NCBI RefSeq assembly: GCF_001434895.1
Contig: NZ_AZEE01000028.1
Location: 310,502 to 374,501 of the forward strand
DNA length: 64,000 nt
Direction: 5' to 3'
Source of the DNA: Secundilactobacillus odoratitofui DSM 19909 = JCM 15043
GTDB lineage: Bacteria; Bacillota; Bacilli; Lactobacillales; Lactobacillaceae
Shown: one piece after another, positions 44,474 to 54,704 of the stretch
Numbering within the stretch: position 1 is the stretch's first letter
Layout: each line of letters starts with the position of its first letter
Translations under genes and position numbers: made by a program
The notes under the pieces: generated by a model
Told to the model about the DNA's origin: nothing
Database searches by the model: none
What the model saw: the letters and a program-made list of their open reading frames with translations, nothing else

Positions 44474-45364
44474 TTGCAAACAATTATCGCCAAAAAAGAT
44501 TTCGCACTCAAATGTGTCCTCATCGTGGGCTCAGCTCTAATTAGTGCCGTGGCACTTAACTTCTTCTTAATTCCAGGCAATATTTTTAGTGCTGGTATCA
44601 ACGGTATTTCACAAATTTTAGCTATTTTAAGCCGCCATTGGTTTCACCTTAAAATCAACACTGGTTGGTTAATTTTACTGTTTAACGTGCCAATCGGCCT
44701 TTTGGGCTGGTGGAAAATTGGCCGTGGGTTCACCATCTACAGTTTTTTGACTTCTTTACTGACTTCACTATTAGCCATTGTGCTGCCAATTCAGTCACTA
44801 TCTAATAATCCACTGCTCAGCGCATTGTTTGGCGGCATTTTAACTGGTGTTGGTGTGGCCTATCCGTTAAAATACGGTTTCTCGACCGGCGGCATGGACA
44901 TTATTGCGGTGATTCTTGAAAAAACGACGGGGAAAACGATTGGAACGCTGATGATGGTCATCAACTTGATTATTGTTTTGATTGCCGGAACCTTAGTCGG
45001 GTGGGAAAATGCGATGTACACGATCATCTCGCTGTATGGCATGTCACGAGTAGTCGATGCTATCCATACCAGACATCAGAAGTTGACTGCCTTTATTGTC
45101 ACCACTAAAACGGATGAAGTGGTTGCTGCATTGAATAATAGCCTCATTCGCGGTGTGACGATCATGCCAGCGGAAGGTGCCTATAAACGCCGTCCTGGCG
45201 CAGTCCTGATGGTTGTAATTTCCAGGTACGAATTATATGATCTCGAACACGTGGTCAAAACCGTTGATCCAGATTGTTTCGTCAACTTAGTCAGCACCGT
45301 TGATATTGAAGGGAATTTCTACGACGAGACGGAACAACTGAAGGTCAAACAAGGACAAAACTAA
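44474..45364 (+). CDS. YitT-family membrane protein (DUF161/DUF2179)
   Basis: A 296-residue protein with five or six predicted membrane helices (for example LIVGSALISAVALNFFLIPG, GWLILLFNVPIGLLGW, TLMMVINLIIVLIAGTLVG) and a soluble C-terminal DUF2179 domain from about 210 (KLTAFIVTTKTDEV to VNLVSTVDIEG). The GFSTGGMDIIA segment is typical. The transported or sensed substrate is not established. The start is TTG 44474 behind AAAGGA. The 270-base gap before it (44204-44473) holds no gene; I see only weak promoter-like sequences there. Confidence 0.88.
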   Translation: MQTIIAKKDFALKCVLIVGSALISAVALNFFLIPGNIFSAGINGISQILAILSRHWFHLKINTGWLILLFNVPIGLLGWWKIGRGFTIYSFLTSLLTSLLAIVLPIQSLSNNPLLSALFGGILTGVGVAYPLKYGFSTGGMDIIAVILEKTTGKTIGTLMMVINLIIVLIAGTLVGWENAMYTIISLYGMSRVVDAIHTRHQKLTAFIVTTKTDEVVAALNNSLIRGVTIMPAEGAYKRRPGAVLMVVISRYELYDLEHVVKTVDPDCFVNLVSTVDIEGNFYDETEQLKVKQGQN

Positions 45365-45430
45365 GGGGCGATTGAGTGATTGTTCATCACTACCCATAAT
45401 TGGTAATTTGTCGCTCATGGTAGTCTGGAC

Positions 45431-45459
45431 TTGCGATAACCAATCAAAACGGTTATACT
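45431..45459 (+). promoter_or_regulatory. Promoter of the tautomerase gene
   Basis: TTGCGA at 45431-45436 and TATACT at 45454-45459 with a 17-base spacer, 31 bases before the ATG. Confidence 0.65.
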
Positions 45460-45489
45460 TTTACCAATCTAAACAAGGGAGGCACTCAC

Positions 45490-45678
45490 ATGCCAATCGT
45501 ACACATCGACCTTATTGAAGGCCGCTCACAGGAGCAACTTAAGAACTTAGTTAAGGACGTTACCGATGCCGTTTCTAAGAATACTGGTGCCCCAGAAGAA
45601 CACGTTCACGTTATCTTAAGCGAAATGGCTAAGAATCGTTATAGTGTTGGTGGTATCCTTAAAAGTGACGAGAAGTAA
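45490..45678 (+). CDS. 4-oxalocrotonate tautomerase family protein
   Basis: A 62-residue tautomerase-superfamily subunit. After Met removal, Pro1 ([16 protein letters not shown]) is the expected catalytic base. The length fits the 4-OT type that assembles as a hexamer. The physiological substrate in lactobacilli is unknown, and no aromatic degradation genes are near. It has its own promoter and terminator, with AGGGAGG before ATG 45490. Confidence 0.92.
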   Translation: MPIVHIDLIEGRSQEQLKNLVKDVTDAVSKNTGAPEEHVHVILSEMAKNRYSVGGILKSDEK

Positions 45679-45686
45679 CTCGTTTC

Positions 45687-45719
45687 GGGTTAAACGTTTT
45701 AGACGTTGACCCTTTTTTT
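45687..45719 (+). terminator. Terminator after the tautomerase gene
   Basis: GGGTTAAACGT and ACGTTGACCC form a stem with one bulge, followed by seven T. Confidence 0.78.
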
Positions 45720-45729
45720 GAGCTAACGA

Positions 45730-45744
45730 TTGGAAGCGGTTCCA
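45730..45744 (+). promoter_or_regulatory. cre site (CcpA operator) upstream of glpK
   Basis: TTGGAAGCGGTTCCA fits the cre consensus WTGNAANCGNWNNCW at every position and its last 14 bases are palindromic. It lies about 35 bases upstream of the glpK -35 box. Confidence 0.7.
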
Positions 45745-45778
45745 GGGCCGATATTAATGGTTTTTTAACACTTAGTGG

Positions 45779-45807
45779 TTGGCTTAATGTGACTTCTTCG
45801 GTATACT
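45779..45807 (+). promoter_or_regulatory. Promoter of glpK
   Basis: TTGGCT at 45779-45784 and TATACT at 45802-45807 with a 17-base spacer. Confidence 0.65.
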
Positions 45808-45820
45808 GTAAAAAGAATAA

Positions 45821-47368
<1,548 letters not shown>

Positions 47369-47394
47369 TTGCCCCAATTCGATCAAACAAGCGC

Positions 47395-47436
47395 AAAAAG
47401 GTCTGAATTTTCAACGTTGAAAATTCAGACCTTTTT
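47395..47436. terminator. Bidirectional terminator after glpK
   Basis: A 42-base perfect palindrome: AAAAAGGTCTGAATTTTCAA pairs with its complement, leaving only CG at the centre. T runs are present on both strands, between convergent genes. Confidence 0.88.
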
Positions 47437-47473
47437 ATTTGAGTTATTCGAATAAACTTTTTTGATGATGCTT

Positions 47474-47680
47474 CTATCGATGATTTCGAGCCGTAGCCGG
47501 ATAAAGCTCGGCGACCGATACGCGGGATGTTTTAACTGAATTGAGTCGCTTGACCGGCTGTTGATGGGAACTGAAGTGGTGTCTCAAACCAAGTATTAAC
47601 AAAATACCTGCAATATCAACTAGGGTTAACAAACCGAAGCCAATCAGCAACCACTTTGTGACGGTTAGAATCAAGGTCAT
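47474..47680 (-). CDS. Small single-pass membrane protein, hypothetical
   Basis: A 68-residue predicted protein with one hydrophobic helix at about 10-32 (WLLIGFGLLTLVDIAGILLI) and a basic, polar C-terminal tail. I do not recognise it. A weak ribosome binding site (TAGGGA) lies eight bases before the ATG and a GATAAT box is further up. It could be expressed alone or as the end of the unit with the phosphoesterase gene upstream on the same strand. It may not be a real gene. Confidence 0.5.
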   Translation of the reverse strand: MTLILTVTKWLLIGFGLLTLVDIAGILLILGLRHHFSSHQQPVKRLNSVKTSRVSVAELYPATARNHR

Positions 47681-47792
47681 GATTAATCCCTACTTTCTCT
47701 CATTTGAATGTTTTCATTATCCCAAACAAAAGTTATGATTCCACTAAGCGAATGCAAATTTTTAGTAAAGATTAACTCACATTTCCGGACTT

Positions 47793-49952
47793 TCAATAGG
47801 TAAAATAGCCTTTGAAACCGCGCCAAGTTTGGCGAACTTGTTGACTTTGATTCTGATAGTACCGCGCATTTCCGGTCCTTGGTGCTGGTTTAAACTGCCG
47901 TTTCAATTGCTGTGATAATTCACTCAATGACAACCGCTGTGGATTTGTACCGTCACCGAATAACCGGTATCGCCAGTTAGACCGGTGACCGGATTGATCG
48001 TGCCACCCAAATCGCAATCGGATCAACTCTCGTTTTGATGGATTGATGGCTAACAAATCCCAGGCGCCAAGTTGCTTCGTATCAACTAAATTAGTCTTGC
48101 GACGATCTGCGATATCACTAGTAGTCGTAATCCAATTGATGCCATCTTGTTTCGACCAATCATCAACATGGGTGTGACCAGACATGACGGCGATAACTTG
48201 GCGGCGGTGGTCAACAATTGTGCGATAAAGGCTAGCATAATCACCTTGTTGATTATTAACAAACCAGTCATAAGTCCAAAAGGGTGTTACCGCTTGACGG
48301 GCGTTATCCGACCGAATGGTTGCATGACTAAAAATCAATACTTGTTGGTCTTCACCAAGGGCGTTAAGTGTTCTAGCCAACCACTTCACCTGAGCTTGCG
48401 CAAAGCGCGAGCGACTATGGCGAATATTTTGTAAAATACCGGTCCAATGAATACCAGTAGGTTGATCATCAAAATCACGCTTAAAATAGCCGTTTTCAGC
48501 CTCATCCGGAATATCAAAGGCATTTAACACAATGAGATGAACACGCTTGCCAGCAAGGCTTAAATGGCCGTAGAATTCATTGTGAACGTCAGATTCTGAT
48601 GTGATGATGGAGTGCCGTAGGTTTTGCAGGATATGAGTCGTCATCACCTGTTCGGTACGGTAGCCATTAACGTAGCGCGCAAAGCCCGAATTATCATCGT
48701 GGTTGCCAAGGCTCACCATTAAAGGGACTTGCGAATGGGTATCCAGCGCGTTCAGGGCGTCACCCATATCCAAGATACTACGGGCTAGGGTTTGATTGCC
48801 GTCAATCAAATCGCCATTCATAATCATCGCGTCAAGCTGATTGTCAACCGCAAACTGCCGGAAATTGCGCAGATCCGTGTAAGTTTGACGGGTTGTTGAA
48901 GATTGGCTGGCATCAAAGTGAGTATCCGTCATCAGACCAATGACCACCGTCTCCGGTTGTCGAATTCGACCTAATACGGTAGCTAATTGTCTGGACTGGG
49001 CTTTTAATGCACTTTGGCGTCGATGGGCATTAACTAAACCAGTTTGATTGGTATATTGCCACGGTTCAGTAAGACGTGTCACTAATTTGGAACCCGTTAT
49101 CTCTACGCCGTAATAGTGGCGATGGTGTGGATAAAGGGTCACGAACGGGACATAAACTGATTGCTGATTAAAATTGATTCGAAGCCAACCCCGGTGCCGT
49201 GTCCGGCATTTGCCAGTGTACTTCACAATCGTACCCTTATCTAGCTGACCGACCACCGGTGCGGCTAAATCTGGTGCTGTGTACGCGATCACTTCGCGTT
49301 TGGTAAATTGAAATACGCCGTTGAGCTGGTAACAACGCGTTGCTTCATCAAAACGAACAGATTGACTGGTCGGGGATAGAAGAACACCAAACCGGTGCTT
49401 TTGACGATTGTCTGCGTATGGTAAGTAACCATCCGCAGTAACTAAGTAATCAATCTGTTGATTAGAGACAATCTTGCGATAGACAATTTGTTCACCGGCT
49501 GTCAGTATTTTCGTCGGCGAAGCCAATGCTGACCAGTTAGCTGACGTTCTAAAAGAGAGGGGTTGAGCAGCCACAAATGACCGTGTTGCTGGTTGTATTG
49601 CTGGATAGTTTGGTTTGCTCGTTTCCATCAATGTCGGATGCTGATTGACGTTTGGTGACCGCCAAACTGGATTAGAATCCATCCCCCATAATTGACCAGC
49701 ACGTCTAGCCACCGGTAAATAACTGATAGCCCCATTTTTGATGATGATTAACCAAAAGCGACCATCGCTTTTGAGCTTTCCCTGGTAGGAAACAAGGTGA
49801 CCACGCCGATAACTTTGAATCCTTTGGGCACCCTGGTTAGCACTCTTGCGACTGACTAATAGGTGAATCGGCCAGAATTGGCCACTTTGCCAGACTGGTT
49901 GCCCGTCCAGCATTTGATCATCAAAATCGGTGGATCGAACTTTTCGAGTCAT
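47793..49952 (-). CDS. Metallophosphoesterase with N-terminal SH3-like repeats
   Basis: A 719-residue protein. The C-terminal half is a calcineurin-type phosphoesterase with all metal motifs: DTH at 343-345, GD at 380-381, GNHD at 416-419, His543 in FSHAT and GHTH at 592-595. The N-terminal 280 residues contain about three SH3b-like stretches (roughly 10-82, 140-185, 212-276), as in cell-wall-binding proteins, yet there is no signal peptide. The start is taken at 49952, behind GGAAGTGA; an upstream in-frame ATG at 50024 adds only a short hydrophobic stretch. The substrate is unknown. It is divergent from the helveticin-like gene. Confidence 0.8.
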   Translation of the reverse strand: MTRKVRSTDFDDQMLDGQPVWQSGQFWPIHLLVSRKSANQGAQRIQSYRRGHLVSYQGKLKSDGRFWLIIIKNGAISYLPVARRAGQLWGMDSNPVWRSPNVNQHPTLMETSKPNYPAIQPATRSFVAAQPLSFRTSANWSALASPTKILTAGEQIVYRKIVSNQQIDYLVTADGYLPYADNRQKHRFGVLLSPTSQSVRFDEATRCYQLNGVFQFTKREVIAYTAPDLAAPVVGQLDKGTIVKYTGKCRTRHRGWLRINFNQQSVYVPFVTLYPHHRHYYGVEITGSKLVTRLTEPWQYTNQTGLVNAHRRQSALKAQSRQLATVLGRIRQPETVVIGLMTDTHFDASQSSTTRQTYTDLRNFRQFAVDNQLDAMIMNGDLIDGNQTLARSILDMGDALNALDTHSQVPLMVSLGNHDDNSGFARYVNGYRTEQVMTTHILQNLRHSIITSESDVHNEFYGHLSLAGKRVHLIVLNAFDIPDEAENGYFKRDFDDQPTGIHWTGILQNIRHSRSRFAQAQVKWLARTLNALGEDQQVLIFSHATIRSDNARQAVTPFWTYDWFVNNQQGDYASLYRTIVDHRRQVIAVMSGHTHVDDWSKQDGINWITTTSDIADRRKTNLVDTKQLGAWDLLAINPSKRELIRLRFGWHDQSGHRSNWRYRLFGDGTNPQRLSLSELSQQLKRQFKPAPRTGNARYYQNQSQQVRQTWRGFKGYFTY

Positions 49953-50006
49953 GTCATCACTTCCGTTGTCTAGATTAAGACCATATTGGCTGACTAAAAC
50001 GTATGG

Positions 50007-50033
50007 TATAATCATGTATGGCACAACCCATAC
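50007..50033 (+). promoter_or_regulatory. -10 box and operator-like inverted repeat, helveticin-like gene
   Basis: TATAAT at 50007-50012 has only weak -35 candidates (TTGGCT at 15 bases). GTATGG at 50016-50021 and CCATAC at 50028-50033 form an inverted repeat over the expected start site, and a third GTATGG is at 50001. A regulator binding here could control one or both divergent genes. Confidence 0.45.
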
Positions 50034-50097
50034 TTGTCAACCTTTGTGCATCTTTTTTTAACCAAAGTAACCAAACTTTTAAGAGGGAGTTTTTGAC

Positions 50098-50985
50098 ATG
50101 CAGCCAACTCTAGCATATACAATTCAAGGGCTTCAAACCAAGTCCCCAGTAACGGCTTTTTGTTTTGACCAACAAATTGCCTATATTGCTCAAACCGTTG
50201 ATTCTGCCACAATTCTAACTAAATGCGGTCTTGATGCCCAAACTAAAACTGCACAAGCAGCTTCAAACGCACAAATCACGATTCCTAACTTAATCAACGT
50301 GAATAGTCTTGACCTGCTTCACCAGGGTCAAGCACTCATTTTCATCATGACTGGTTGGATCATCAGTGAGCAAGACGAGTCGACCCAACCCGTCACAGCG
50401 CGCGTTACGCTTAACGATGCACTTGAACAGCCAGATATTCAAATTAGCCAACTCACTGATTTAACCGCTGCCAATATTACCGGCACGCCGATGCCACAAC
50501 CGGTTAGCAAGGCGATGTCCGCCTTATCAAGTAATGGCAAAGAACTCGCCATTATCACGATTGACCGCGATCTGAACTTACAAGCCAGCGTGTACAATGT
50601 CAAAAAGCTGAATACTTTATTTGATACGTTGTCAGAACATCAACACACGCAAATTAGCGCTGCAGATCTGCGTGTCATCGCAACGGTTTATCAATCATTT
50701 AAGCCCAGTCAATCACAACTTGATCGTGAGCAGATCAATCAACTCATCAGCATTGGCTTTTCAAACGGCCGCGCACTATATGCCACCCAGCAATCTGCCG
50801 ATGATGCTGCGATTGGGAAAGGCTTTTGGGGATTAAAAAATGGCTTCCATCATCAAGCACTGGACGGCCAATCAGATAAGCTCACTGGCGTTCAATTAAA
50901 GGGCGATAATGTCTATTACCTGAATAATCCGGCGGGCAATGCGCCACAAATTAACCAAATTGCCAAAGCAGTTTGGGATGACTAA
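50098..50985 (+). CDS. Helveticin J-like protein (putative bacteriolysin family)
   Basis: A 295-residue protein with no signal peptide, like helveticin J itself. Similarity recalled from helveticin J includes the block at about 137-178 (SKAMSALSSNGKELAI then VYNVKKLN), a later GFSNGRALYATQQSA stretch and the ending VQLKGDNVYYLNN with a C-terminal W. These resemble blade-like beta repeats. If correct, it belongs to the large heat-labile bacteriocin family, but many family members have no shown killing activity. ATG 50098 follows AGAGGGAG. No immunity or transport gene is recognisable beside it. Confidence 0.6.
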   Translation: MQPTLAYTIQGLQTKSPVTAFCFDQQIAYIAQTVDSATILTKCGLDAQTKTAQAASNAQITIPNLINVNSLDLLHQGQALIFIMTGWIISEQDESTQPVTARVTLNDALEQPDIQISQLTDLTAANITGTPMPQPVSKAMSALSSNGKELAIITIDRDLNLQASVYNVKKLNTLFDTLSEHQHTQISAADLRVIATVYQSFKPSQSQLDREQINQLISIGFSNGRALYATQQSADDAAIGKGFWGLKNGFHHQALDGQSDKLTGVQLKGDNVYYLNNPAGNAPQINQIAKAVWDD

Positions 50986-51061
50986 CACTTGCCTTCATTG
51001 CAAGTGTGATTCTGGGGTGATCTCAGCATGTGCACTTATTTTATCAACGCAGGTTCATTTT

Positions 51062-51121
51062 AAAAGAGGTCGGTGCATCAAGTCATAACATAAAGCTATG
51101 ACTGGTGCACCGACCTCTTAT
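51062..51121. terminator. Bidirectional terminator, helveticin-like gene and HAD gene
   Basis: A long stem of AAGAGGTCGGTGCA with its complement TGCACCGACCTCTT, extended by GTCATA/TATGAC, between convergent genes. A smaller hairpin without a T run (ACACTTGC/GCAAGTGT) is at 50985-51007. Confidence 0.8.
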
Positions 51122-51182
51122 TCATGATGGTTTTTTAATAGTCGCTGGCAAACCAAAATCACTCTGCCGAGATGCTGCGAGT

Positions 51183-51998
51183 CTACTCAGCTAGCTTTAA
51201 CACATGTGCCAAGTAATTCGCCATTCCATCCTGGTCATTAGTTAGAGTTGTCACATCATCAGCTAACGATTTGAGCTTAGGCGTGGCGTTTTTCATGGCG
51301 ACACCAAGGCCAGCATAATCGATCATTTCATCATCATTGTGCTCATCACCAAAAGCAATAACATCTGCCCGTTTAATGTGATAATAGTGGGCTAAACGCT
51401 CCACGCCGACCGCTTTTTGAACCCCTTTGGTGCCAATTTCAAGAACACTATTTGGGCCACCCCAGGGTGCAACATCAACTTGTTGACCAAATTGTGACTC
51501 AATGTAACGCTGTAACTGCTTTTGATTGGCACGAGCTACCGCAATGGTCATACTAGTCGGGTTTTGAGTCAGGGAAGTGGGGCTTAATTGTTCATCATGG
51601 GTTAGTACCGCCGGGAAAAAACCGACCTGGGTCGGCTGAGTCTGATGCGCTAAAAATAAATGCTTACCTTCAGCGGCAATCATTTGAATATTAAACTCGC
51701 GCTGCTTGGTCAGTAGATCAAGTACGATGCCACGATCAAAGGTGTACTGATACTCTTTTGACCACTGGTGATGTGGTACATGGCCTAAACTCCCATTAAA
51801 ATTGATCATTGGCGTAGTCAACCCCAATTGATCATAAAAGTTTTGGGACAGACGGTTGGGTCTCCCAGTTACAATGGTAACAATGTGGCCGGCATTGACA
51901 GCTGCCTTAATGGTTTTAATCGTTTTGTGGGTTAAAACGGCTTGATTATTAAGCGTTGTACCATCCAAATCTAACGCAATTAACTTTTGATTCAACAT
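51183..51998 (-). CDS. Cof-type HAD-superfamily hydrolase
   Basis: A 271-residue HAD phosphatase of the Cof/YidA (IIB cap) group. Motif I is LIALDLDGTTLN with the nucleophilic Asp, motif II is in VTGRPN, motif III has the Lys in GTKGVQK, and motif IV is FGDEHNDDEMI. Members usually act on sugar phosphates or flavin phosphates; the substrate here is not predictable. The start at 51998 (MLNQKLIALDLDG) matches the family better than an in-frame ATG seven codons upstream. Confidence 0.9.
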   Translation of the reverse strand: MLNQKLIALDLDGTTLNNQAVLTHKTIKTIKAAVNAGHIVTIVTGRPNRLSQNFYDQLGLTTPMINFNGSLGHVPHHQWSKEYQYTFDRGIVLDLLTKQREFNIQMIAAEGKHLFLAHQTQPTQVGFFPAVLTHDEQLSPTSLTQNPTSMTIAVARANQKQLQRYIESQFGQQVDVAPWGGPNSVLEIGTKGVQKAVGVERLAHYYHIKRADVIAFGDEHNDDEMIDYAGLGVAMKNATPKLKSLADDVTTLTNDQDGMANYLAHVLKLAE

Positions 51999-52072
51999 GT
52001 CACGTCCGTTCTTTATCAAAATTAATATCGTCTAATTTACCACATTTTCAAGTCACGGAGCAAGTTGCTTCG

Positions 52073-52101
52073 TTGACCGACCGACAGCAAACAGGTATAC
52101 T
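52073..52101 (+). promoter_or_regulatory. Promoter of the RsmF-like gene
   Basis: TTGACC at 52073-52078 and TATACT at 52096-52101 with a 17-base spacer. Confidence 0.75.
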
Positions 52102-52138
52102 TTTCCAGTGAATCATTTTCAAGAGAAAGGGCGTTTAG

Positions 52139-53485
52139 ATGGGACTACCAGAAGCATTTATAACCAAATATGAACACTTGCTCGGTGATGAAGCCGATGC
52201 ATTTTTTAAGAGTTTTGATCAACCCAGTACCGGTGGCTTTCGCGTCAACCCCATGCGCACAACACCTTCAGACTTAGATTTAAGTGATCCGGTGCCATAC
52301 AGTCAGTGGGGGTACTATGGCAAGGTAGCAGGTCATTCACTCGATCATCAAAGTGGTGCCGTTTACAGTCAAGAACCTAGTGCCATGTTTGTGGGTGAAG
52401 TTGCTGCCCCCAAACCTGGGCAACGGGTCTTGGACTTATGTGCCTCTCCAGGTGGTAAATCAACTCATCTGGGTAGCTTTTTGCAGGGGAGCGGTTTATT
52501 AGTCAGTAACGAAATCATGGGTAAGCGGGCCAAAGTTCTCGCCGAAAATACTGAACGTTTTGGGCTAACTAATACGTTGGTCTTAAATGAAGACCCAACC
52601 AGCATTGCAAAAACTTTCCCCGTTTATTTCGACCAAGTGTTGGTTGACGCACCGTGCTCTGGCGAAGGAATGTTTCGTAAAGACCCAGATGCAATGTCTT
52701 ACTGGACCCCAGATTATCCAATTGCCTGCGCCAACCGGCAAAGAGAAATCCTCTCTGAAGCGGTCAAAGTCTTAAAACCAGGCGGTGAATTAATCTATTC
52801 CACTTGCACGTTTGCACCCGAAGAAGACGAGCAGATGATTGCTTGGCTACTTGCAACTTATCCAGCCTTTGAAATCGTGCCCATTGCTAAAACTGCTGGC
52901 ATTATTGACGGCAAGCCAGAGTGGGCGGATGGCAATCCTGAATTGGCCGGAACTGCCCGCTTATTTCCACACTTAATGCGCGGCGAAGGTCACTTTGTTG
53001 CCAAATTACGACTTAAGACAGCCATTGGCACGACTAAAAAAGAACGACTCCAAAAGGGAAATTTAAGCCGAGATCAGCAACAATTATTCAGTGACTTTGC
53101 TGATGAATACCTGACAATCGCACCCGATAAACGACAGTTACTCACTTTTGGTGATCAATTATACTTGATGCCGGAAAATATTCCGTCACTTCAAAAGCTA
53201 AAAGTTGTTCGACCTGGCCTGCATCTTGGAACCTTCAAAAAGAATCGGTTTGAGCCAAGTTATGCCTTGGCACTTGCATTACCAACATTCAAGTTCGAAC
53301 TAACTATTTCCGAAGACGATTGGCAAAAAGTCGTCCATGGCGATACGATTACTGTTGATGAGCTGCCCATTCAAAAAGGGTGGGTGCGGTTAATTTGCAA
53401 ACAACAACCGGTAGCTTTTGGTAAAGTCGTTGGTCGCACGATTAAAAATTTCTTCCCCAAAGGGCTCCGCTTTAATGTACACTAA
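52139..53485 (+). CDS. RsmF-like rRNA m5C methyltransferase (NOL1/NOP2/Sun family)
   Basis: A 448-residue RsmB/NOP-family enzyme without the NusB-like domain of RsmB. The SAM motif is LDLCASPGGKSTHLG; catalytic cysteines are in VDAPCSGEGMF and IYSTCTFAPEE. The C-terminal region (about 290-448) looks like the RsmF first C-terminal domain followed by a PUA-like fold. In Gram-positive bacteria relatives methylate one or more 16S rRNA cytosines; which one here is not known. It has its own strong promoter and terminator. Confidence 0.9.
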   Translation: MGLPEAFITKYEHLLGDEADAFFKSFDQPSTGGFRVNPMRTTPSDLDLSDPVPYSQWGYYGKVAGHSLDHQSGAVYSQEPSAMFVGEVAAPKPGQRVLDLCASPGGKSTHLGSFLQGSGLLVSNEIMGKRAKVLAENTERFGLTNTLVLNEDPTSIAKTFPVYFDQVLVDAPCSGEGMFRKDPDAMSYWTPDYPIACANRQREILSEAVKVLKPGGELIYSTCTFAPEEDEQMIAWLLATYPAFEIVPIAKTAGIIDGKPEWADGNPELAGTARLFPHLMRGEGHFVAKLRLKTAIGTTKKERLQKGNLSRDQQQLFSDFADEYLTIAPDKRQLLTFGDQLYLMPENIPSLQKLKVVRPGLHLGTFKKNRFEPSYALALALPTFKFELTISEDDWQKVVHGDTITVDELPIQKGWVRLICKQQPVAFGKVVGRTIKNFFPKGLRFNVH

Positions 53486-53519
53486 TTAATTCTTTGCACT
53501 TCACCACAATACGTAAAAC

Positions 53520-53575
53520 AAAAAGCGTTTGACTAAACCACTGATTAAATTCAGTGTGTTAGTCAAACGCTTTTT
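53520..53575. terminator. Bidirectional terminator between the RsmF-like gene and fni
   Basis: AAAAAGCGTTTGACTAA and TTAGTCAAACGCTTTTT form a 17-bp stem; inside it CACTGA and TCAGTG form a second stem. It separates convergent genes. Confidence 0.88.
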
Positions 53576-53661
53576 GGTTGAATTAGTGTTAAATTGTATA
53601 TAACATTCATTTTAATTGTATAACACAATAACTTATTAATCGGCTATCAACAGACTTCACG

Positions 53662-54702
53662 CTACGTTAAGGAAATAAAGCGTTGTTCAGCAAAGGAGGC
53701 AAGTTCAGGTGAAAAAACTAAGGATTGCTTTCGTAAATCCTGGAGCGTCTTACTACCAGTTAACAGCATCAATAGTTTAAAATCACCCAACCAATCGGTT
53801 AACCACGCCAAAGTTGCCTCATAGTCGGTACTAATCAGGTGGTGTAAAATTTCACCTGCCATGCCGACATAATCCGCACCCAGTGCCAGCGCTTTGATTG
53901 CATCTAATGGTGTTTTGATACCACCGCTCGCAAAGATTTGGGGGCGTGACGCTAACTTGCGCATTTCGAGTAAGGCTTCCACCGTGGTCAAGCCCCATTC
54001 GCTAAGATAATTCATTTCTTTTTGTGACCGCCGAAAATTCTCAATTTGAGCGAAACTCGTTCCGCCACGACCGCTTAGATCAATGTACTCAACGCCAATT
54101 GCCATTAACTTTTGGACGGTTTTAGCTGTCATGCCAAAACCGACTTCTTTAATCACAACCGGTACGTTAAGCTTCGCAACAATTTCAGCCAGCTGATCAA
54201 GCCAGTAGAAATCGCGATCACCTTCAGGCATGATGATTTCTTGGGCAACGTTGATGTGCAATTGAAGGGCATCTGCATGAATCATCTCAACAACCCGTTT
54301 TGCATCTTCAAAACTATGCCCAGCACCAACATTAGCAAAAATAAGCCCATCTGGATCAAATTGTCTTACTACTTCGAAACTAGCAGTCTGATCTGGCTCT
54401 TTAAGTGCCACACTTTGTGACCCAACCGCCATTGGTAGGTTTGTTTGGGTGGCCAGTTGGGCCAGTTGGGCGTTTAGTTGGCCGGTTCTTGGGCTACCGC
54501 CAGTCATGGCCTCAATGAGCACCGGAAAGGGCATTGATTTACCATTAAACCGGGTGGTGGCATCAACGTCACTCAAAGCCATTTCTGGCAGGCTTTGATG
54601 AAGAATACGAACTTGATCAAAACTTGAGTTTGATTCAGTCTGGTAGAATTTTTCTGCTAACGAGACGTGCTCGTCTTTTCGGTGTGATTGTTTGGAAGTC
54701 AT
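53662..54702 (-). CDS. fni: Isopentenyl-diphosphate delta-isomerase, type 2
   Basis: A 346-residue FMN- and NADPH-dependent isomerase that converts IPP to DMAPP. Family features are RKDEHVSLAEKF near the start, MTGGSPRTGQLN, AVGSQ, KEVGFGM, DLSGRGGTSFA and ASGGI. It closes the mevalonate operon and supplies both C5 units to IspA (6745). ATG 54702 starts two bases after the mvaK2 stop; its ribosome binding site GGAGGA lies within the end of mvaK2. Confidence 0.95.
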   Translation of the reverse strand: MTSKQSHRKDEHVSLAEKFYQTESNSSFDQVRILHQSLPEMALSDVDATTRFNGKSMPFPVLIEAMTGGSPRTGQLNAQLAQLATQTNLPMAVGSQSVALKEPDQTASFEVVRQFDPDGLIFANVGAGHSFEDAKRVVEMIHADALQLHINVAQEIIMPEGDRDFYWLDQLAEIVAKLNVPVVIKEVGFGMTAKTVQKLMAIGVEYIDLSGRGGTSFAQIENFRRSQKEMNYLSEWGLTTVEALLEMRKLASRPQIFASGGIKTPLDAIKALALGADYVGMAGEILHHLISTDYEATLAWLTDWLGDFKLLMLLTGSKTLQDLRKQSLVFSPELASFAEQRFISLT

Positions 54703-54704
54703 AA

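Noticed and set aside
50012-50212. 66-codon reverse open frame overlapping the start of the helveticin-like gene
   Set aside because: It lies inside the divergent promoter region and the real gene, has no ribosome binding site that I can see, and no recognisable product.
54112-54420. 102-codon forward frame inside fni
   Set aside because: Antisense to a well-conserved isomerase gene; no family features.
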